In this document: positions 25,822 to 34,865 of the stretch, one piece after another | Layout: each line of letters starts with the position of its first letter | Position numbering within the stretch: position 1 is the first letter of the stretch | The notes under the pieces: model-generated | Database searches by the model: none | Told to the model about the DNA's origin: nothing | What the model saw: only the letters and a program-made list of their open reading frames with translations | Translations under genes and position numbers: made by a program | Assembly: GCF_004365635.1 (NCBI RefSeq) | Contig: NZ_SOBH01000001.1 | Span: 186,001 to 250,000, forward strand | Direction: 5' to 3' | DNA from: Litoreibacter halocynthiae | Lineage (GTDB): Bacteria; Pseudomonadota; Alphaproteobacteria; Rhodobacterales; Rhodobacteraceae | Length of the DNA stretch: 64,000 nt

Positions 25822-27105
25822 TTAGACCTCTTCGATACGCAGGGCGACGGGGTCCGAGGCCAGAACGCCGGTTTTCGGCAACTTCGCCAGCGCCGCATCC
25901 AGCGCGTCGCGCGAGGTTGTGTGGGTCACGATCAGCACGGGGGCCTTGTCGTCGAGATGGTCATATTGGCGCATCCGGTGGATCGACACGCCTGCATCGC
26001 CAAGACAGGTGGCGACTTTCGCCAGCGCACCCGGTTTGTCGTGCAGCGTCATGCGCAGGTAGTACGGCGCGGGCGTTCCGGAATTGGCGGAGGGCGCGGT
26101 TTTCAGTGTGTCGGCGGGCTGGCCGAAGGTCGGCAGACGCAAACCGCGCGCAATGTCGATGATGTCGGACAGCACGGCGGAGGCGGTGGGGCCTTCGCCA
26201 GCGCCTGCACCGCGTAGCACGATCTGGCCCACATGGTCGCCTTCCAGGACGACCATGTTGGTGCCGCCTTCAAGCTGTCCAAGAGGGGAGGTCGCGGGGA
26301 CAAGGCACGGCGTCATGGATTGCACCAGCCCGCGTCCCGTCATCTGGGCGGTGCCCAGCAGCTTGATCTTGTAGCCCATGTCGGCGGCTTGGTGGATGTC
26401 TTCGATGCTGACGCAGCCGATGCCCTCCAGTTGCACGCCGTCGAATTTGACCTGCGTTCCGAACGAAATCGCCGCCAGCAGCGCCAGCTTGTGCGCCGCG
26501 TCGATGCCGCCCACGTCAAGTTCGGGATCGGCTTCCAGATAGCCCAGCCCGTCGGCCTCATCGAAGGCCTCCTGATAGGTGAGGTTGGCGTTTTCCATGC
26601 GGGTCAGAATGTAGTTGCACGAGCCGTTCATCACCCCCATCACGCGGGTAATGTCGTTGCCTGCCAGCCCTTCGGTCAGTGCCTTGATGACGGGGATGCC
26701 GCCTGCGACCGCTGCCTCGAAGCGCAACACGCGGTCCTCGCCTTCGGCCAGCAGCGCCAGCTCTTGGCCGTGTTCCGCCAGCATGGCCTTGTTGGCCGTC
26801 ACCACGTCCTTGCCCGCTTTCAACGCGGCCTCGGTGGCGTCCTTGGCGGGGCCGGTGGCGCCGCCCATGAGTTCCACGAACACGTCCACGTCGTCGCGGG
26901 TTGCCAGTTTCACCGGATCGTCTTCCCACGCATAGTCGTCCAGCGGCACGCCGCGGTCTTTCTGGGAGCGGGCGGATACGGCGGAGATTTCAATCTTGCG
27001 GCCTGTTCGCGCCTCTAGTTGGGCGGCTTTCTGGCGGATGATGCGCACGACGCCCACGCCCACGGTGCCCAGTCCTGCGATGCCAAGGCGAAGGGGGTCA
27101 GACAT
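25822..27105 (-). CDS. hom: Homoserine dehydrogenase
   Basis: Reduces aspartate semialdehyde to homoserine for threonine, methionine and isoleucine synthesis. 427 residues: N-terminal NAD(P) fold (GIAGLGTVGVGVV, about 7-20), substrate domain with VMNGSCNYILTRME and LGYLEADPELDVGGIDAAHK, and a C-terminal ACT domain (about 345-427, MTLHDKPGALAKVATCLGDA) for threonine feedback. First gene of the hom-glpX-recJ unit. Confidence 0.96.
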   Translation of the reverse strand: MSDPLRLGIAGLGTVGVGVVRIIRQKAAQLEARTGRKIEISAVSARSQKDRGVPLDDYAWEDDPVKLATRDDVDVFVELMGGATGPAKDATEAALKAGKDVVTANKAMLAEHGQELALLAEGEDRVLRFEAAVAGGIPVIKALTEGLAGNDITRVMGVMNGSCNYILTRMENANLTYQEAFDEADGLGYLEADPELDVGGIDAAHKLALLAAISFGTQVKFDGVQLEGIGCVSIEDIHQAADMGYKIKLLGTAQMTGRGLVQSMTPCLVPATSPLGQLEGGTNMVVLEGDHVGQIVLRGAGAGEGPTASAVLSDIIDIARGLRLPTFGQPADTLKTAPSANSGTPAPYYLRMTLHDKPGALAKVATCLGDAGVSIHRMRQYDHLDDKAPVLIVTHTTSRDALDAALAKLPKTGVLASDPVALRIEEV

Positions 27106-27178
27106 AGGGGTGCTCCGTCAAAATAAGGTGTTGCGCGCTCGTTAGCGCGTATCGTGTGAGGGTGCAATGCGGGGAAGC

Positions 27179-27478
27179 TTATGCAGGGCGATCCTTGACC
27201 GCGTTCAACAGCCTCAACCGTGTCGCGCCGTCGATGATGCTACGGCCTTTCAAGGCGCGGGCGCGGGCTTTCAGGCGGGCGACACGGACGGCAAGCGCTT
27301 CGGTCTGCACTTCGATGGTACTTCCTGCGGAGGCGCGGGAAATCAGTTCCGGGAGGGGCTGCAAGGCTGGATAATCGGCGTCGCGCGCCTCTTGACTGAT
27401 GGTGTCATCAATGGACGGCAGGTTCGCGGTGCAGGCAGATAGCAGCACAAAAGCTATGAAAAGTGGGGTGCAGCGCAT
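27179..27478 (-). CDS. Small predicted lipoprotein, function unknown
   Basis: 99 residues from an ATG at 27478. The N-terminal stretch MRCTPLFIAFVLLSAC is a lipoprotein signal with lipobox LLSA-C, so the mature protein would be acylated at Cys16. The rest is a short hydrophilic chain with a basic C-terminal helix (VARLKARARALKGRSIIDGA). No family recognised. A longer in-frame extension upstream would delete the promoter/operator of the tetR gene and is rejected. Divergent from tetR, so the palindrome at 27557-27576 might affect both genes. Confidence 0.65.
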   Translation of the reverse strand: MRCTPLFIAFVLLSACTANLPSIDDTISQEARDADYPALQPLPELISRASAGSTIEVQTEALAVRVARLKARARALKGRSIIDGATRLRLLNAVKDRPA

Positions 27479-27556
27479 GAGGCCCGATCCGGTGTGATTT
27501 CTCCGGCGCACAATAGGGGGCAGGGGCAGGGCCGTCCAGCGCCACATATAGGGTTG

Positions 27557-27576
27557 ATCTGAACACGTGTTCAGAT
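27557..27576. promoter_or_regulatory. Perfect 20-bp palindrome, probable TetR operator
   Basis: ATCTGAACAC-GTGTTCAGAT is perfectly symmetrical. It lies 11 bases before the tetR start codon and about 80 bases upstream of the divergent lipoprotein gene. A dyad this long with no mismatch, beside a TetR gene, is typical of an autoregulatory operator. Confidence 0.75.
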
Positions 27577-27587
27577 AGCATGCGGGT

Positions 27588-28235
27588 ATGGCACGTAAAA
27601 TCGGTTCACACTCCGACATCACCGGTCCCCGCGTTCGCGCGGCGGCGCTAAAGCTGTTTGCCGCGCATGGCTTCGCCGCCGTCTCCATGAGGCAAATCGC
27701 GGCGGAGGTTGGCGTTCAGGCCGGCGCGCTTTACCTTTACACACCTGACAAACAGTCGCTGCTGTTCGATTTGTTGCGCGACCATATGCAAGAAGTATTG
27801 GATGCGTGGAGCGCAGAGGAAAAGCCGGAAGGTCCGGTTCAGCACCTTGAAGCTTTTTCGCGGTTCCACATCCGCTTTCATCTTGAGCGCCCCGAGCAGG
27901 TGTTTATCTCCTACATGGAGCTGCGCAATCTGGAGCCTGACAACTTCAAAACGCTAGAGAATATGCGCCGTCAATATGAGGACGCGCTCGAATCCATCCT
28001 CAAGCAGGGACAGGACGAGGGTGTGTTTGATGTGGACGACACCAAGCTAACCACGCTGGCGCTGATTGCCATGCTGAACGGGGTGACCAGCTGGTATAAG
28101 CCCGATGGTCGCCTGTCTTTGGCGCGGGTCGAGGCGATCTATTCCGACATGGCAGGCAAAGCGGTCCGAATGCCACGCTGGAAAGAACGGCAACGCAAGC
28201 TAGAGGCGGAGCAAGCCGCCGCGGCAGCCGAGTAA
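27588..28235 (+). CDS. TetR/AcrR-family transcriptional regulator
   Basis: 215 residues. The N-terminal helix-turn-helix is standard (VRAAALKLFAAHGFAAVSMR, then IAAEVGVQAGALYLYTPDKQ, residues about 14-60). The C-terminal domain is of the type found in fatty-acid and acyl-CoA responsive regulators (TetR_C, with RFHIRFHLERPEQVFISYME), which is only suggestive. The tail is basic and alanine-rich. A perfect palindrome lies just upstream. Target genes beyond itself are not evident; the four-gene operon downstream is on the other strand. Confidence 0.88.
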   Translation: MARKIGSHSDITGPRVRAAALKLFAAHGFAAVSMRQIAAEVGVQAGALYLYTPDKQSLLFDLLRDHMQEVLDAWSAEEKPEGPVQHLEAFSRFHIRFHLERPEQVFISYMELRNLEPDNFKTLENMRRQYEDALESILKQGQDEGVFDVDDTKLTTLALIAMLNGVTSWYKPDGRLSLARVEAIYSDMAGKAVRMPRWKERQRKLEAEQAAAAAE

Positions 28236-28239
28236 TTAA

Positions 28240-28256
28240 AGGCGCTTCCGGCGCCT
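28240..28256. terminator. Short hairpin between convergent tetR and VOC genes
   Basis: AGGCGC-TTCCG-GCGCCT forms a 6-bp GC stem five bases after the tetR stop and overlapping the VOC gene stop. No long T-run follows, so it is a modest terminator candidate. Confidence 0.4.
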
Positions 28257-29136
28257 AGTTTGACAGAAATCTCAGGAGCGTATTTGCCGTCAAGGCTGGG
28301 TCAGTTAACGCAAAGCCGTTGCGGATTGAGCGATAGCCGAGCTTTGATATGTTGAGGAACTTTAGCAGCATATCCGGATCGCGCATGGTCAAATCCATTC
28401 CGGCAATACAAGGCAGGGTTTCTTGCGCCAGATCGTTCGGCAACGGCCCAATCTCCCGCTCAAACGCGTCAGCAGTCATCACCCGCAGGGTGCCGTTGGC
28501 GGTCTGGAACTCGAACCCACCTTTGAGTTCCGCGAGCCCTGTATACAATCCACCGAAACGGGCCTTCAGGTCTGCGTGAAACGAGGTCTCCGCCAGAATG
28601 TTCACGCCACAAATACCGCTCACGCTATTTGGATGCTTGAGCCACTCCGGCACATAGATCAAATCGGGGCGGTGTTGCTGGCACAGAAAAAATGAGAGCC
28701 TCGGGAACTGCGCATCTGGCAGCAAGGCAAGGGTGGTTTTTGTCCGCCCCGCGGTTCCGTCGGGAAGGGTGACATCGCGCCCGAATTCCAAATGCCCTGC
28801 GACGGTGAAACCTGCGTGTTCTGCGGTCAGCGCATCTTTCACCGTGTCGGTGCTATGCAGGGCCGACAACGCCACGCCTTCGCGTTGTTGTAAGTGTTCG
28901 TAAACATGCCGCCCGAAACGGAAATGCCCGGCGGGAATTTCATCTAGCAGGGTGTCGTCATAGATGCCCATGATCTCGACCAGACACCCGTTGAACATGG
29001 CCAGACTTGTGCTTGTCCCCCATGGATGTTTGCCGATGGCGGTCATGTTGAAGCCAAGCGAGATAAGGCGGTCGCGCAAGGCGTTGATGTCCTTGGTTGC
29101 CAGAAGCGGGTGGTCGATGCCGAAAGATGCGTTCAT
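28255..29136 (-). CDS. VOC-superfamily (glyoxalase-like) protein
   Basis: 293 residues of the glyoxalase_3-like VOC group. The N-terminal IDHPLLATKDINALRDRLIS is typical, and a second module follows (GICGVNILAETSFHADL). These metal-binding folds include isomerases and dioxygenases; an H10 near the N-terminus and later acidic residues could be ligands, but the site is not assigned. The start overlaps the serine acetyltransferase stop by 4 bases (ATGA), making it the last gene of a four-gene operon. The function within that operon is unknown. Confidence 0.75.
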   Translation of the reverse strand: MNASFGIDHPLLATKDINALRDRLISLGFNMTAIGKHPWGTSTSLAMFNGCLVEIMGIYDDTLLDEIPAGHFRFGRHVYEHLQQREGVALSALHSTDTVKDALTAEHAGFTVAGHLEFGRDVTLPDGTAGRTKTTLALLPDAQFPRLSFFLCQQHRPDLIYVPEWLKHPNSVSGICGVNILAETSFHADLKARFGGLYTGLAELKGGFEFQTANGTLRVMTADAFEREIGPLPNDLAQETLPCIAGMDLTMRDPDMLLKFLNISKLGYRSIRNGFALTDPALTANTLLRFLSN

Positions 29137-29861
29137 TTTCGTGTCCCCTCGCGTTCGACGAAGCTTACTTGAGCGTCGCCCCGCACGGTCGCTTTGGCCC
29201 CCACAACAAGCGCATTTTGCGCGACGTCTTGGACGACAACGGCACCTGCGGCGATATTGGCATGGGCCCCGATCTTGATATTGCCCAGCAATATCGCACC
29301 CGCCCCGATGACCGCACCGGTCCCGATATGCGGATGCCTGCGCGGACCGCTGTTGGTTAATGTGCTACCAAGGGTGACGTTGTGCCAGATCGAGACATCT
29401 TCCTCGATGATCGACGTTTCCCCCACCACAAACCCCAATCCGTGGTCGAGCCATAGACCCGCGCCGATCTGCGCTGCGGGGTGGATATCGGTAGAAAACG
29501 CACGCCCGAACGCGGCTTTCAGGGCCAGTGCCATAGTCGTGTTGCCATCGACCCAATACTTGTGCGCCACGCGGTGCCCCATGATCGCCTGCACCCCGCG
29601 CGAGAACAGCAGAGCGGATGCCGCTCCGCCGGGCTCGAAGTTGCGGCGGGCCGTCTCGGTGATGTCATAGGCCGTCATCTCTGCAAGCGCATTGTCGCGG
29701 TAGGCTTCCGTCACGGCTTGGTTAAGTGCAGGGGTTTTGCACAGGCTGGACAACAATCCACCTGCCAGGTCGTGAAACCCTTCGAACGGGCCAAGCCCAA
29801 GGATTGCCGCCACCTCGGGGGAGGCTTCCAGAACAGCGCGGACGTCATCAACCAGTTTCAT
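29133..29861 (-). CDS. cysE: Serine O-acetyltransferase (CysE/SrpH type)
   Basis: Acetylates L-serine with acetyl-CoA for cysteine synthesis. 242 residues: helical N-domain (about 1-110), then the left-handed beta-helix with hexapeptide repeats. The active-site block DIHPAAQIGAGLWLDHGLG and VVGETSIIEEDVSIWHNVT match the family. The end lacks the usual GVPARIVG tail that gives cysteine feedback; instead it runs ALVVGAKATVRGDAQVSF. Unusually it sits inside an operon with an aldehyde dehydrogenase and a HIBADH-like enzyme. It may be a second, specialised SAT, or it may acetylate another hydroxy compound. Confidence 0.85.
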   Translation of the reverse strand: MKLVDDVRAVLEASPEVAAILGLGPFEGFHDLAGGLLSSLCKTPALNQAVTEAYRDNALAEMTAYDITETARRNFEPGGAASALLFSRGVQAIMGHRVAHKYWVDGNTTMALALKAAFGRAFSTDIHPAAQIGAGLWLDHGLGFVVGETSIIEEDVSIWHNVTLGSTLTNSGPRRHPHIGTGAVIGAGAILLGNIKIGAHANIAAGAVVVQDVAQNALVVGAKATVRGDAQVSFVEREGTRK

Positions 29862-29870
29862 CGGGAATCC

Positions 29871-31379
29871 TCAAGACACATAGCCAAAGGCGATCCTTGG
29901 TTTCGGGGCGCTGTCAAGCCAGACGCTTTTGGCGGAGGTGTATTCCATCAACGCATCCGTGCCGCTTGATCGCCCGAAACCCGAATTCAACGAGCCGCCA
30001 AAGGGTGACGAAACATGGATCGCTTTGTAGCTGTTGATCCAGAATGTACCTGCGCGAACGGCCTCCGCCATACGGTGGGCGCGGCCCACGTCGGAGGTCC
30101 AAACGGCCCCTGCCAGCCCGAACGAGGTGTCGTTGGCCAGCGCGATGGCGTCCGCCTCATCCTCGAACGGTATGGCGGTGACGACTGGCCCGAAAATCTC
30201 TTCCTGCGCGGTTTTTGAGCTGTTCGGCAAACCGCGCAGGACTGTTGGAGGCACAAAATACCCTTTCGTAAGTGTGTCGGAGCGAGTCAGCACCGACGCG
30301 CCCGCGCTGGCGGCCTGATCAATCATGCCGGTGACATGCTTGAATTGGCGGGCATTGCTGATCGGGCCGATCTCGGTGTTCTCGTCCAGCGGGTCGCCTA
30401 GCTTGATGTTTTTCATGCCAGTCGAGAGCATTTCGACCAGTTCATCGTGGATTGATTTCTGAACCAGCAGCCGTGATCCCGCCACGCAGCTTTGCCCCGC
30501 GCCCGAGAAGATAGCCGCCTGTGCGCCAAGACAGGCATGTTCCAGATTGGCGTCGTCAAACACGATGTTGGCGGACTTACCGCCCAGTTCCAGCACGGCT
30601 GGTTTCAGGGCGGCAGCGGCGGCCATGGCAACGCGACGGCCCGTTTCGGGGGAGCCCACAAAGACCACCTTGCGCACCGCCATATGTTCAATCGCCGCTT
30701 GCCCGGTCGTCGGGCCAAGCCCGCTCAACACGTTCACAAGCCCATGTGGAAGCCCCGCTTCCTCGGCCAGCTTCACAAGGGCCACTGTGGTAATCGGAGT
30801 CAGTTCGCTGGGTTTAATGACCACCCCATTGCCGGTGGCGATGGCAGGAGCGATTTGCCAGCCTGCGGTGAAGATCGGCGCGTTCCAAGGCGTAATCTGG
30901 AACACCACCCCGAGCGGCTCGCGCAGCGTGTAGTTTAGGTGGCCCGACGGTACGGGAATGACCTCGCCATGCAGTTTGTCTGCCCAGCCCGCGTAATAGG
31001 CGAACATCTCCGCCACTTTGGCGACCTCGATGCGGCAGTCGCGGATGGGTTTGCCTGCGACGATTGCCTCGATGGTGGCCAGCGGTTCGACATTCGCGAA
31101 AACGGCCCGCGAAATATCCTGCATGACCTGACCGCGCGCCGCGGCTGAAATGTCCTTGGCCCACTCAGGTTGCGCCTTTTGCGCGGCGTCGCAGGCTTTA
31201 ATCGCCAGCGCGGTATCTGCGTCCTTGTAGGTTAGCAAAACCTGTTCAGTGAACGGGTCCACCAACGCCACATCCGCACCTGCGCCGTCAACGAGCTTTC
31301 CGCCGATGATGCTTTGCGGTCTGTCGCCGAGGCCAAGCGCCGCCATTGCTCCCAGTAACTTTTGTGTACGATCAGACAT
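29871..31379 (-). CDS. NAD(P)-dependent aldehyde dehydrogenase
   Basis: 502 residues of the ALDH superfamily. The motif PWNAPIFTAGWQIAPAIATG with the KPSELTPIT loop binds the cofactor. The general base is in VLELGGKSANIVFDDA, and the catalytic cysteine is in FSGAGQSCVAGSRLLV. The C-terminal part has the EEIFGPVVTAIPFEDE motif. Substrate not predictable. Overlaps the upstream dehydrogenase stop by 8 bases and is followed 9 bases later by cysE. It probably oxidises the aldehyde made by the neighbouring HIBADH-like enzyme. Confidence 0.9.
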   Translation of the reverse strand: MSDRTQKLLGAMAALGLGDRPQSIIGGKLVDGAGADVALVDPFTEQVLLTYKDADTALAIKACDAAQKAQPEWAKDISAAARGQVMQDISRAVFANVEPLATIEAIVAGKPIRDCRIEVAKVAEMFAYYAGWADKLHGEVIPVPSGHLNYTLREPLGVVFQITPWNAPIFTAGWQIAPAIATGNGVVIKPSELTPITTVALVKLAEEAGLPHGLVNVLSGLGPTTGQAAIEHMAVRKVVFVGSPETGRRVAMAAAAALKPAVLELGGKSANIVFDDANLEHACLGAQAAIFSGAGQSCVAGSRLLVQKSIHDELVEMLSTGMKNIKLGDPLDENTEIGPISNARQFKHVTGMIDQAASAGASVLTRSDTLTKGYFVPPTVLRGLPNSSKTAQEEIFGPVVTAIPFEDEADAIALANDTSFGLAGAVWTSDVGRAHRMAEAVRAGTFWINSYKAIHVSSPFGGSLNSGFGRSSGTDALMEYTSAKSVWLDSAPKPRIAFGYVS

Positions 31380-32241
31380 CCTGGGCCTCCTTCCCGTCGA
31401 ACTTTACAATCTCGTTGAAATCCGCGCTGTTCGGCACATCGCGCGATGCGTTCAGCCAAATATCAGCGATGCCGGAAAAGCCGGAGATATCGACATCGCT
31501 CGCCTTCGCCAGATCAAGCGCAAGGCCCACATCCTTGCGCATCAATCCCATGGTGAAGCCTGAATCGAACGCGTCGTTCAGGACCCATTTCGGGAAGTTC
31601 ACCTCACTCACGCCGCTACGCCCTGATCCTGCATTGATCCCTTCCAGCAGGTATTCCGGATCAACGCCCGCGGCCTTGCCCAAGCGCACGGCTTCACCGA
31701 CCAACACAAGGTTGGCGGCGCAGAGCATGTTGTTTGCGATCTTTGCGGCATGACCCGCACCGGAGCCGCCAACGGTCACGGTTTTGGCGGTCAGAATTTC
31801 CAGAGTGGGCCGCAGTCGCGCGATTGCATCGAGAGAGCCGCCCAAAAGCATGGTCATCGTTCCGCTATTGGCTGCGGTAGGCCCGCCACTGACGGGGCCG
31901 TCGACGAAAGAGAATCCCTGCGCGTCGCCCAATTTGGCCATTGCTTGCGAGGTGACCGGCTCTGACGTGGAGGTATCCAGAACGATTGCCCCGTCCTGAA
32001 TGTCAGGCAGCATATCGCGCATGACGGCGTCAACCACAGACGCTTTGGGCAGGGACAGGATGATGATGTCCGCAACGCGGGCGAGTGCGGTGGGTGAGGC
32101 AGCAATGTCTGCACCCAACTCTGCCATTTTGGCGCGGGTGTCGGGGTTCGGGTCATAGCAGGTCAGGCTGCGCCCGTTGGCAAGCAATTGCGCACCCATG
32201 CCGCCGCCCATGTTTCCGCATCCAATCAGGCCGATATGCAT
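31372..32241 (-). CDS. NAD(P)-dependent beta-hydroxyacid dehydrogenase (HIBADH-like)
   Basis: 289 residues with the 3-hydroxyisobutyrate/tartronate semialdehyde dehydrogenase pattern. The start IGLIGCGNMGGGMGAQLL is the dinucleotide loop, FVDGPVSGGPTAANSGTM is the substrate motif, and GSGAGHAAKIANNML carries the catalytic lysine. The ATG at 32241 follows AAGGGGA; the longer in-frame extension is unlikely. First gene of the operon HIBADH-like, ALDH, cysE, VOC. Substrate unknown. Confidence 0.9.
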   Translation of the reverse strand: MHIGLIGCGNMGGGMGAQLLANGRSLTCYDPNPDTRAKMAELGADIAASPTALARVADIIILSLPKASVVDAVMRDMLPDIQDGAIVLDTSTSEPVTSQAMAKLGDAQGFSFVDGPVSGGPTAANSGTMTMLLGGSLDAIARLRPTLEILTAKTVTVGGSGAGHAAKIANNMLCAANLVLVGEAVRLGKAAGVDPEYLLEGINAGSGRSGVSEVNFPKWVLNDAFDSGFTMGLMRKDVGLALDLAKASDVDISGFSGIADIWLNASRDVPNSADFNEIVKFDGKEAQDV

Positions 32242-32332
32242 GGCCGTTCCCCTTCCCTGCAAATGAGTCGCGGGAACCATGCACTATTCGGCGCGGGCGT
32301 GAAATGACGGTGTTTCGAGTTGCTTCACCCCG

Positions 32333-32365
32333 AAAAAAAAGGCCTCCGATCCGAAGGCCTTTTTT
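32333..32365 (-). terminator. glyA intrinsic terminator
   Basis: On the minus strand an A-run, the stem GGCCT...AGGCC and an 8-base T-run follow the glyA stop by 18 bases. The flanking A and T runs let it work for both directions, but it lies at the glyA end. Confidence 0.85.
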
Positions 32366-32382
32366 AACTTTTGTCGTGTTGC

Positions 32383-33678
32383 TTAAAGCTCGGGATAGAT
32401 CGGGAACTTGCCGCATAAATCCAGCACCTTGGCCTTCACGGCCTCTTCCACGGCGGCGTTGCCTTCTTCGCCATTCGCTGCGAGACCGTCGACCACTTCC
32501 ACAATCAGATCGGCGATCTGGCGGAACTCGGCCTCCATGAAGCCGCGCGTGGTTCCCGCAGGGGAGCCGAGGCGGATACCGGAGGTGATCGTCGGCTTTT
32601 CGTCATCGAACGGGATGCCGTTCTTGTTGCAGGTGATGTAAGCGCGGCCCAAGGCTTTCTCGGTCGCGTTGCCCTTCACGTTCTTTGGACGCAGGTCGAC
32701 AAGCATCACATGGGTGTCGGTTCCGCCTGTGACGATGTCCAAGCCGCCTTTGATCAATTGGTCCGCCATAGCTTGCGCGTTAAGCACGACCTGCTTTTGG
32801 TACTCTTTAAACTCGGGGCGCAGCGCCTCGCCAAAGGCCACGGCCTTGCCAGCGATCACATGCATCAGCGGCCCGCCTTGGATGCCGGGGAAGATCGCGG
32901 AGTTCACTTTTTTCGCGATTGCCTCGTCATTGGTCAGGATCATGCCGCCGCGTGGCCCGCGCAGGGTCTTGTGCGTCGTGGTCGTCGCCACATGCGCGTG
33001 CGGGAACGGGGAGGGGTGCTGACCACCAGCCACGAGGCCCGCGAAATGTGCCATATCCACCAGCAGGAACGCGCCGACCTTGTCGGCAATCTCGCGCATT
33101 TTGGCGAAGTTGATCTGACGCGGAATGGCGGAGCCACCGGCGATGATCAGCTGTGGTTTGTGCTCCAGCGCCAGCGCTTCAACCTGGTCGTAGTCCAGTT
33201 CCAGCGTGTCAGCGCGCACGCCGTATTGGATCGGGTTGAACCACTTGCCCGACTGGTTCGGCTTCGCGCCGTGGGTCAGGTGGCCGCCTGCATCCAACGA
33301 CATGCCCAGAATGGTGTCGCCGGGTTTGATCAGCGCCTGAAACACGCCTTGGTTCGCCTGCGAGCCGGAGTTCGGCTGCACATTGGCAAACTCGCAGCCG
33401 AACAGTTCTTTCGCACGATCAATCGCCAAATTTTCGGCGATATCAACATATTGGCACCCGCCATAGTAACGGCGACCGGGATAGCCTTCGGCGTATTTGT
33501 TGGTCAGCACGGAGCCTTGGGCTTCCATGACCGCACGGCTCACGATGTTTTCGGAGGCGATCAGCTCGATCTCGTCGCGCTGGCGGCCCAGCTCTTTGGT
33601 GATGGCGCCGAACAGTTCGGCGTCGCGGGTCTCGAGGCTTTCGGTGAAAAAGCCGTCATCACGGTGAGTGGCGTTCAT
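32383..33678 (-). CDS. glyA: Serine hydroxymethyltransferase
   Basis: PLP enzyme that interconverts serine and glycine with tetrahydrofolate. 431 residues, with [20 protein letters not shown], the [12 protein letters not shown] block, [13 protein letters not shown] and the PLP lysine in [13 protein letters not shown]. The start [13 protein letters not shown] at 33678 follows a purine-rich GGAAGGAAAA. Single gene with its own terminator; convergent toward the HIBADH-like operon promoter region. Confidence 0.97.
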   Translation of the reverse strand: MNATHRDDGFFTESLETRDAELFGAITKELGRQRDEIELIASENIVSRAVMEAQGSVLTNKYAEGYPGRRYYGGCQYVDIAENLAIDRAKELFGCEFANVQPNSGSQANQGVFQALIKPGDTILGMSLDAGGHLTHGAKPNQSGKWFNPIQYGVRADTLELDYDQVEALALEHKPQLIIAGGSAIPRQINFAKMREIADKVGAFLLVDMAHFAGLVAGGQHPSPFPHAHVATTTTHKTLRGPRGGMILTNDEAIAKKVNSAIFPGIQGGPLMHVIAGKAVAFGEALRPEFKEYQKQVVLNAQAMADQLIKGGLDIVTGGTDTHVMLVDLRPKNVKGNATEKALGRAYITCNKNGIPFDDEKPTITSGIRLGSPAGTTRGFMEAEFRQIADLIVEVVDGLAANGEEGNAAVEEAVKAKVLDLCGKFPIYPEL

Positions 33679-33862
33679 TGGGTTTTCCTTCCCTAAGAGG
33701 CAGCGCAAGAATTGTGCGCCTTTTAGGGGGATTTTATCAGGATCGGAAGCGGTCAAAGCGACACGCTTGCGCTCTCTTGCGTCCTGCTGTTGCCGATGAT
33801 GTACTTGTGTTTCCTGCTTTCCCACGCGAAGGTCTTGGAAAGACTTGGAAACTTGCCCTTAG

Positions 33863-34630
33863 ATGCTCGACGTTAACAAAATATCTTTTCTGGCTTCGGA
33901 CACGGATGTGGCCTGTGAAGCCCGCGCTGCCATGGTCGACAGCTATGGCGATACACCTTTGGAAGAGGCAGGAGTCATCGTGGCCTTGGGCGGTGACGGT
34001 TTCATGCTGCAAACGCTGCATGCGACCCAACATCTCGACACGCCGGTCTATGGGATGAACTGCGGCACCGTCGGGTTTTTGATGAACGAATACCACGAAC
34101 CCAAATTGCGGGATCGGCTGGCCGAGGCCGTCGAGGAGGACATAAATCCGCTGCGTATGAAGGCCATTCGCGAAGACGGGACTGTCCACGAGGCGTTGGC
34201 CATTAACGAGGTATCTTTGCTGCGCGCAGGCTCCCAAGCGGCCAAGTTGAGAATTTTCGTTGACGGGCGCGAGCGGCTGGAAGAGCTGGTTTGCGACGGG
34301 GCGCTGGTCTCTACTCCCGCAGGCTCGACCGCTTATAACTACTCGGCTCACGGACCTATTTTACCCATCGGGTCAGAGGTTTTGGCCCTAACGGCTATGT
34401 CCGCATTCCGCCCACGCCGCTGGCGCGGTGCATTGTTGCCGAAATCCGCAAAGGTGCGTTTCGATGTGCTGCAGCCGAAGAAGCGCCCTGTCATGGCTGA
34501 CGCTGACGGGCGGTCTGCTGGAAATGTCGTATCGGTTGAAATCACCTCCGAGCCTAGAGTGACCCACCGCATCCTTTTCGATCCCGGTCACGGGCTTGAG
34601 GAACGTTTGATCCGCGAACAATTTGCCTGA
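33863..34630 (+). CDS. nadK: NAD kinase
   Basis: Phosphorylates NAD to NADP. 255 residues. Motif GGDG at 43-46 (VALGGDGFMLQTLH), then NCGTVGFLMNEY, the NE motif (AINEVSLLR) and the substrate segment LVSTPAGSTAYNYSAHGPIL. The shortened N-terminus is usual in alphaproteobacterial NadK. The 183-base gap to glyA (33679-33862) holds no visible gene or RNA. Followed by a small gene 64 bases on. Confidence 0.95.
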   Translation: MLDVNKISFLASDTDVACEARAAMVDSYGDTPLEEAGVIVALGGDGFMLQTLHATQHLDTPVYGMNCGTVGFLMNEYHEPKLRDRLAEAVEEDINPLRMKAIREDGTVHEALAINEVSLLRAGSQAAKLRIFVDGRERLEELVCDGALVSTPAGSTAYNYSAHGPILPIGSEVLALTAMSAFRPRRWRGALLPKSAKVRFDVLQPKKRPVMADADGRSAGNVVSVEITSEPRVTHRILFDPGHGLEERLIREQFA

Positions 34631-34694
34631 TTTCGGGAACTTCGCGCTTCGAAAGTCGTTAACCTCTGAACGCAACACCATCAGGAGGTTTCCA

Positions 34695-34865
34695 GTGACA
34701 CAGAACAAAACATCCGATCCCGCCCTTATGAACGATGCGCAGCGGTATGAATTGCGTGAATTGGCGATTCTACATGAAATGCCGTTTAGCGACGATCTGA
34801 CGATGGAAGAGGCCGAAAAGCGGTTGAAAGAACTCCGCGCGCGCGACGTGCCAAACCAAGCATGA
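34695..34865 (+). CDS. Small DUF3072-like protein
   Basis: 56 residues from a GTG at 34695 with an AGGAGG site 6 bases before it, a much better start than the in-frame upstream codons. The body (LMNDAQRYELRELAILHEMP, then FSDDLTMEEAEKRLKELRAR) resembles DUF3072, small helical proteins of unknown function. The call is from memory. Its stop directly abuts the convergent cupin gene, with no gap. Confidence 0.6.
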   Translation: MTQNKTSDPALMNDAQRYELRELAILHEMPFSDDLTMEEAEKRLKELRARDVPNQA

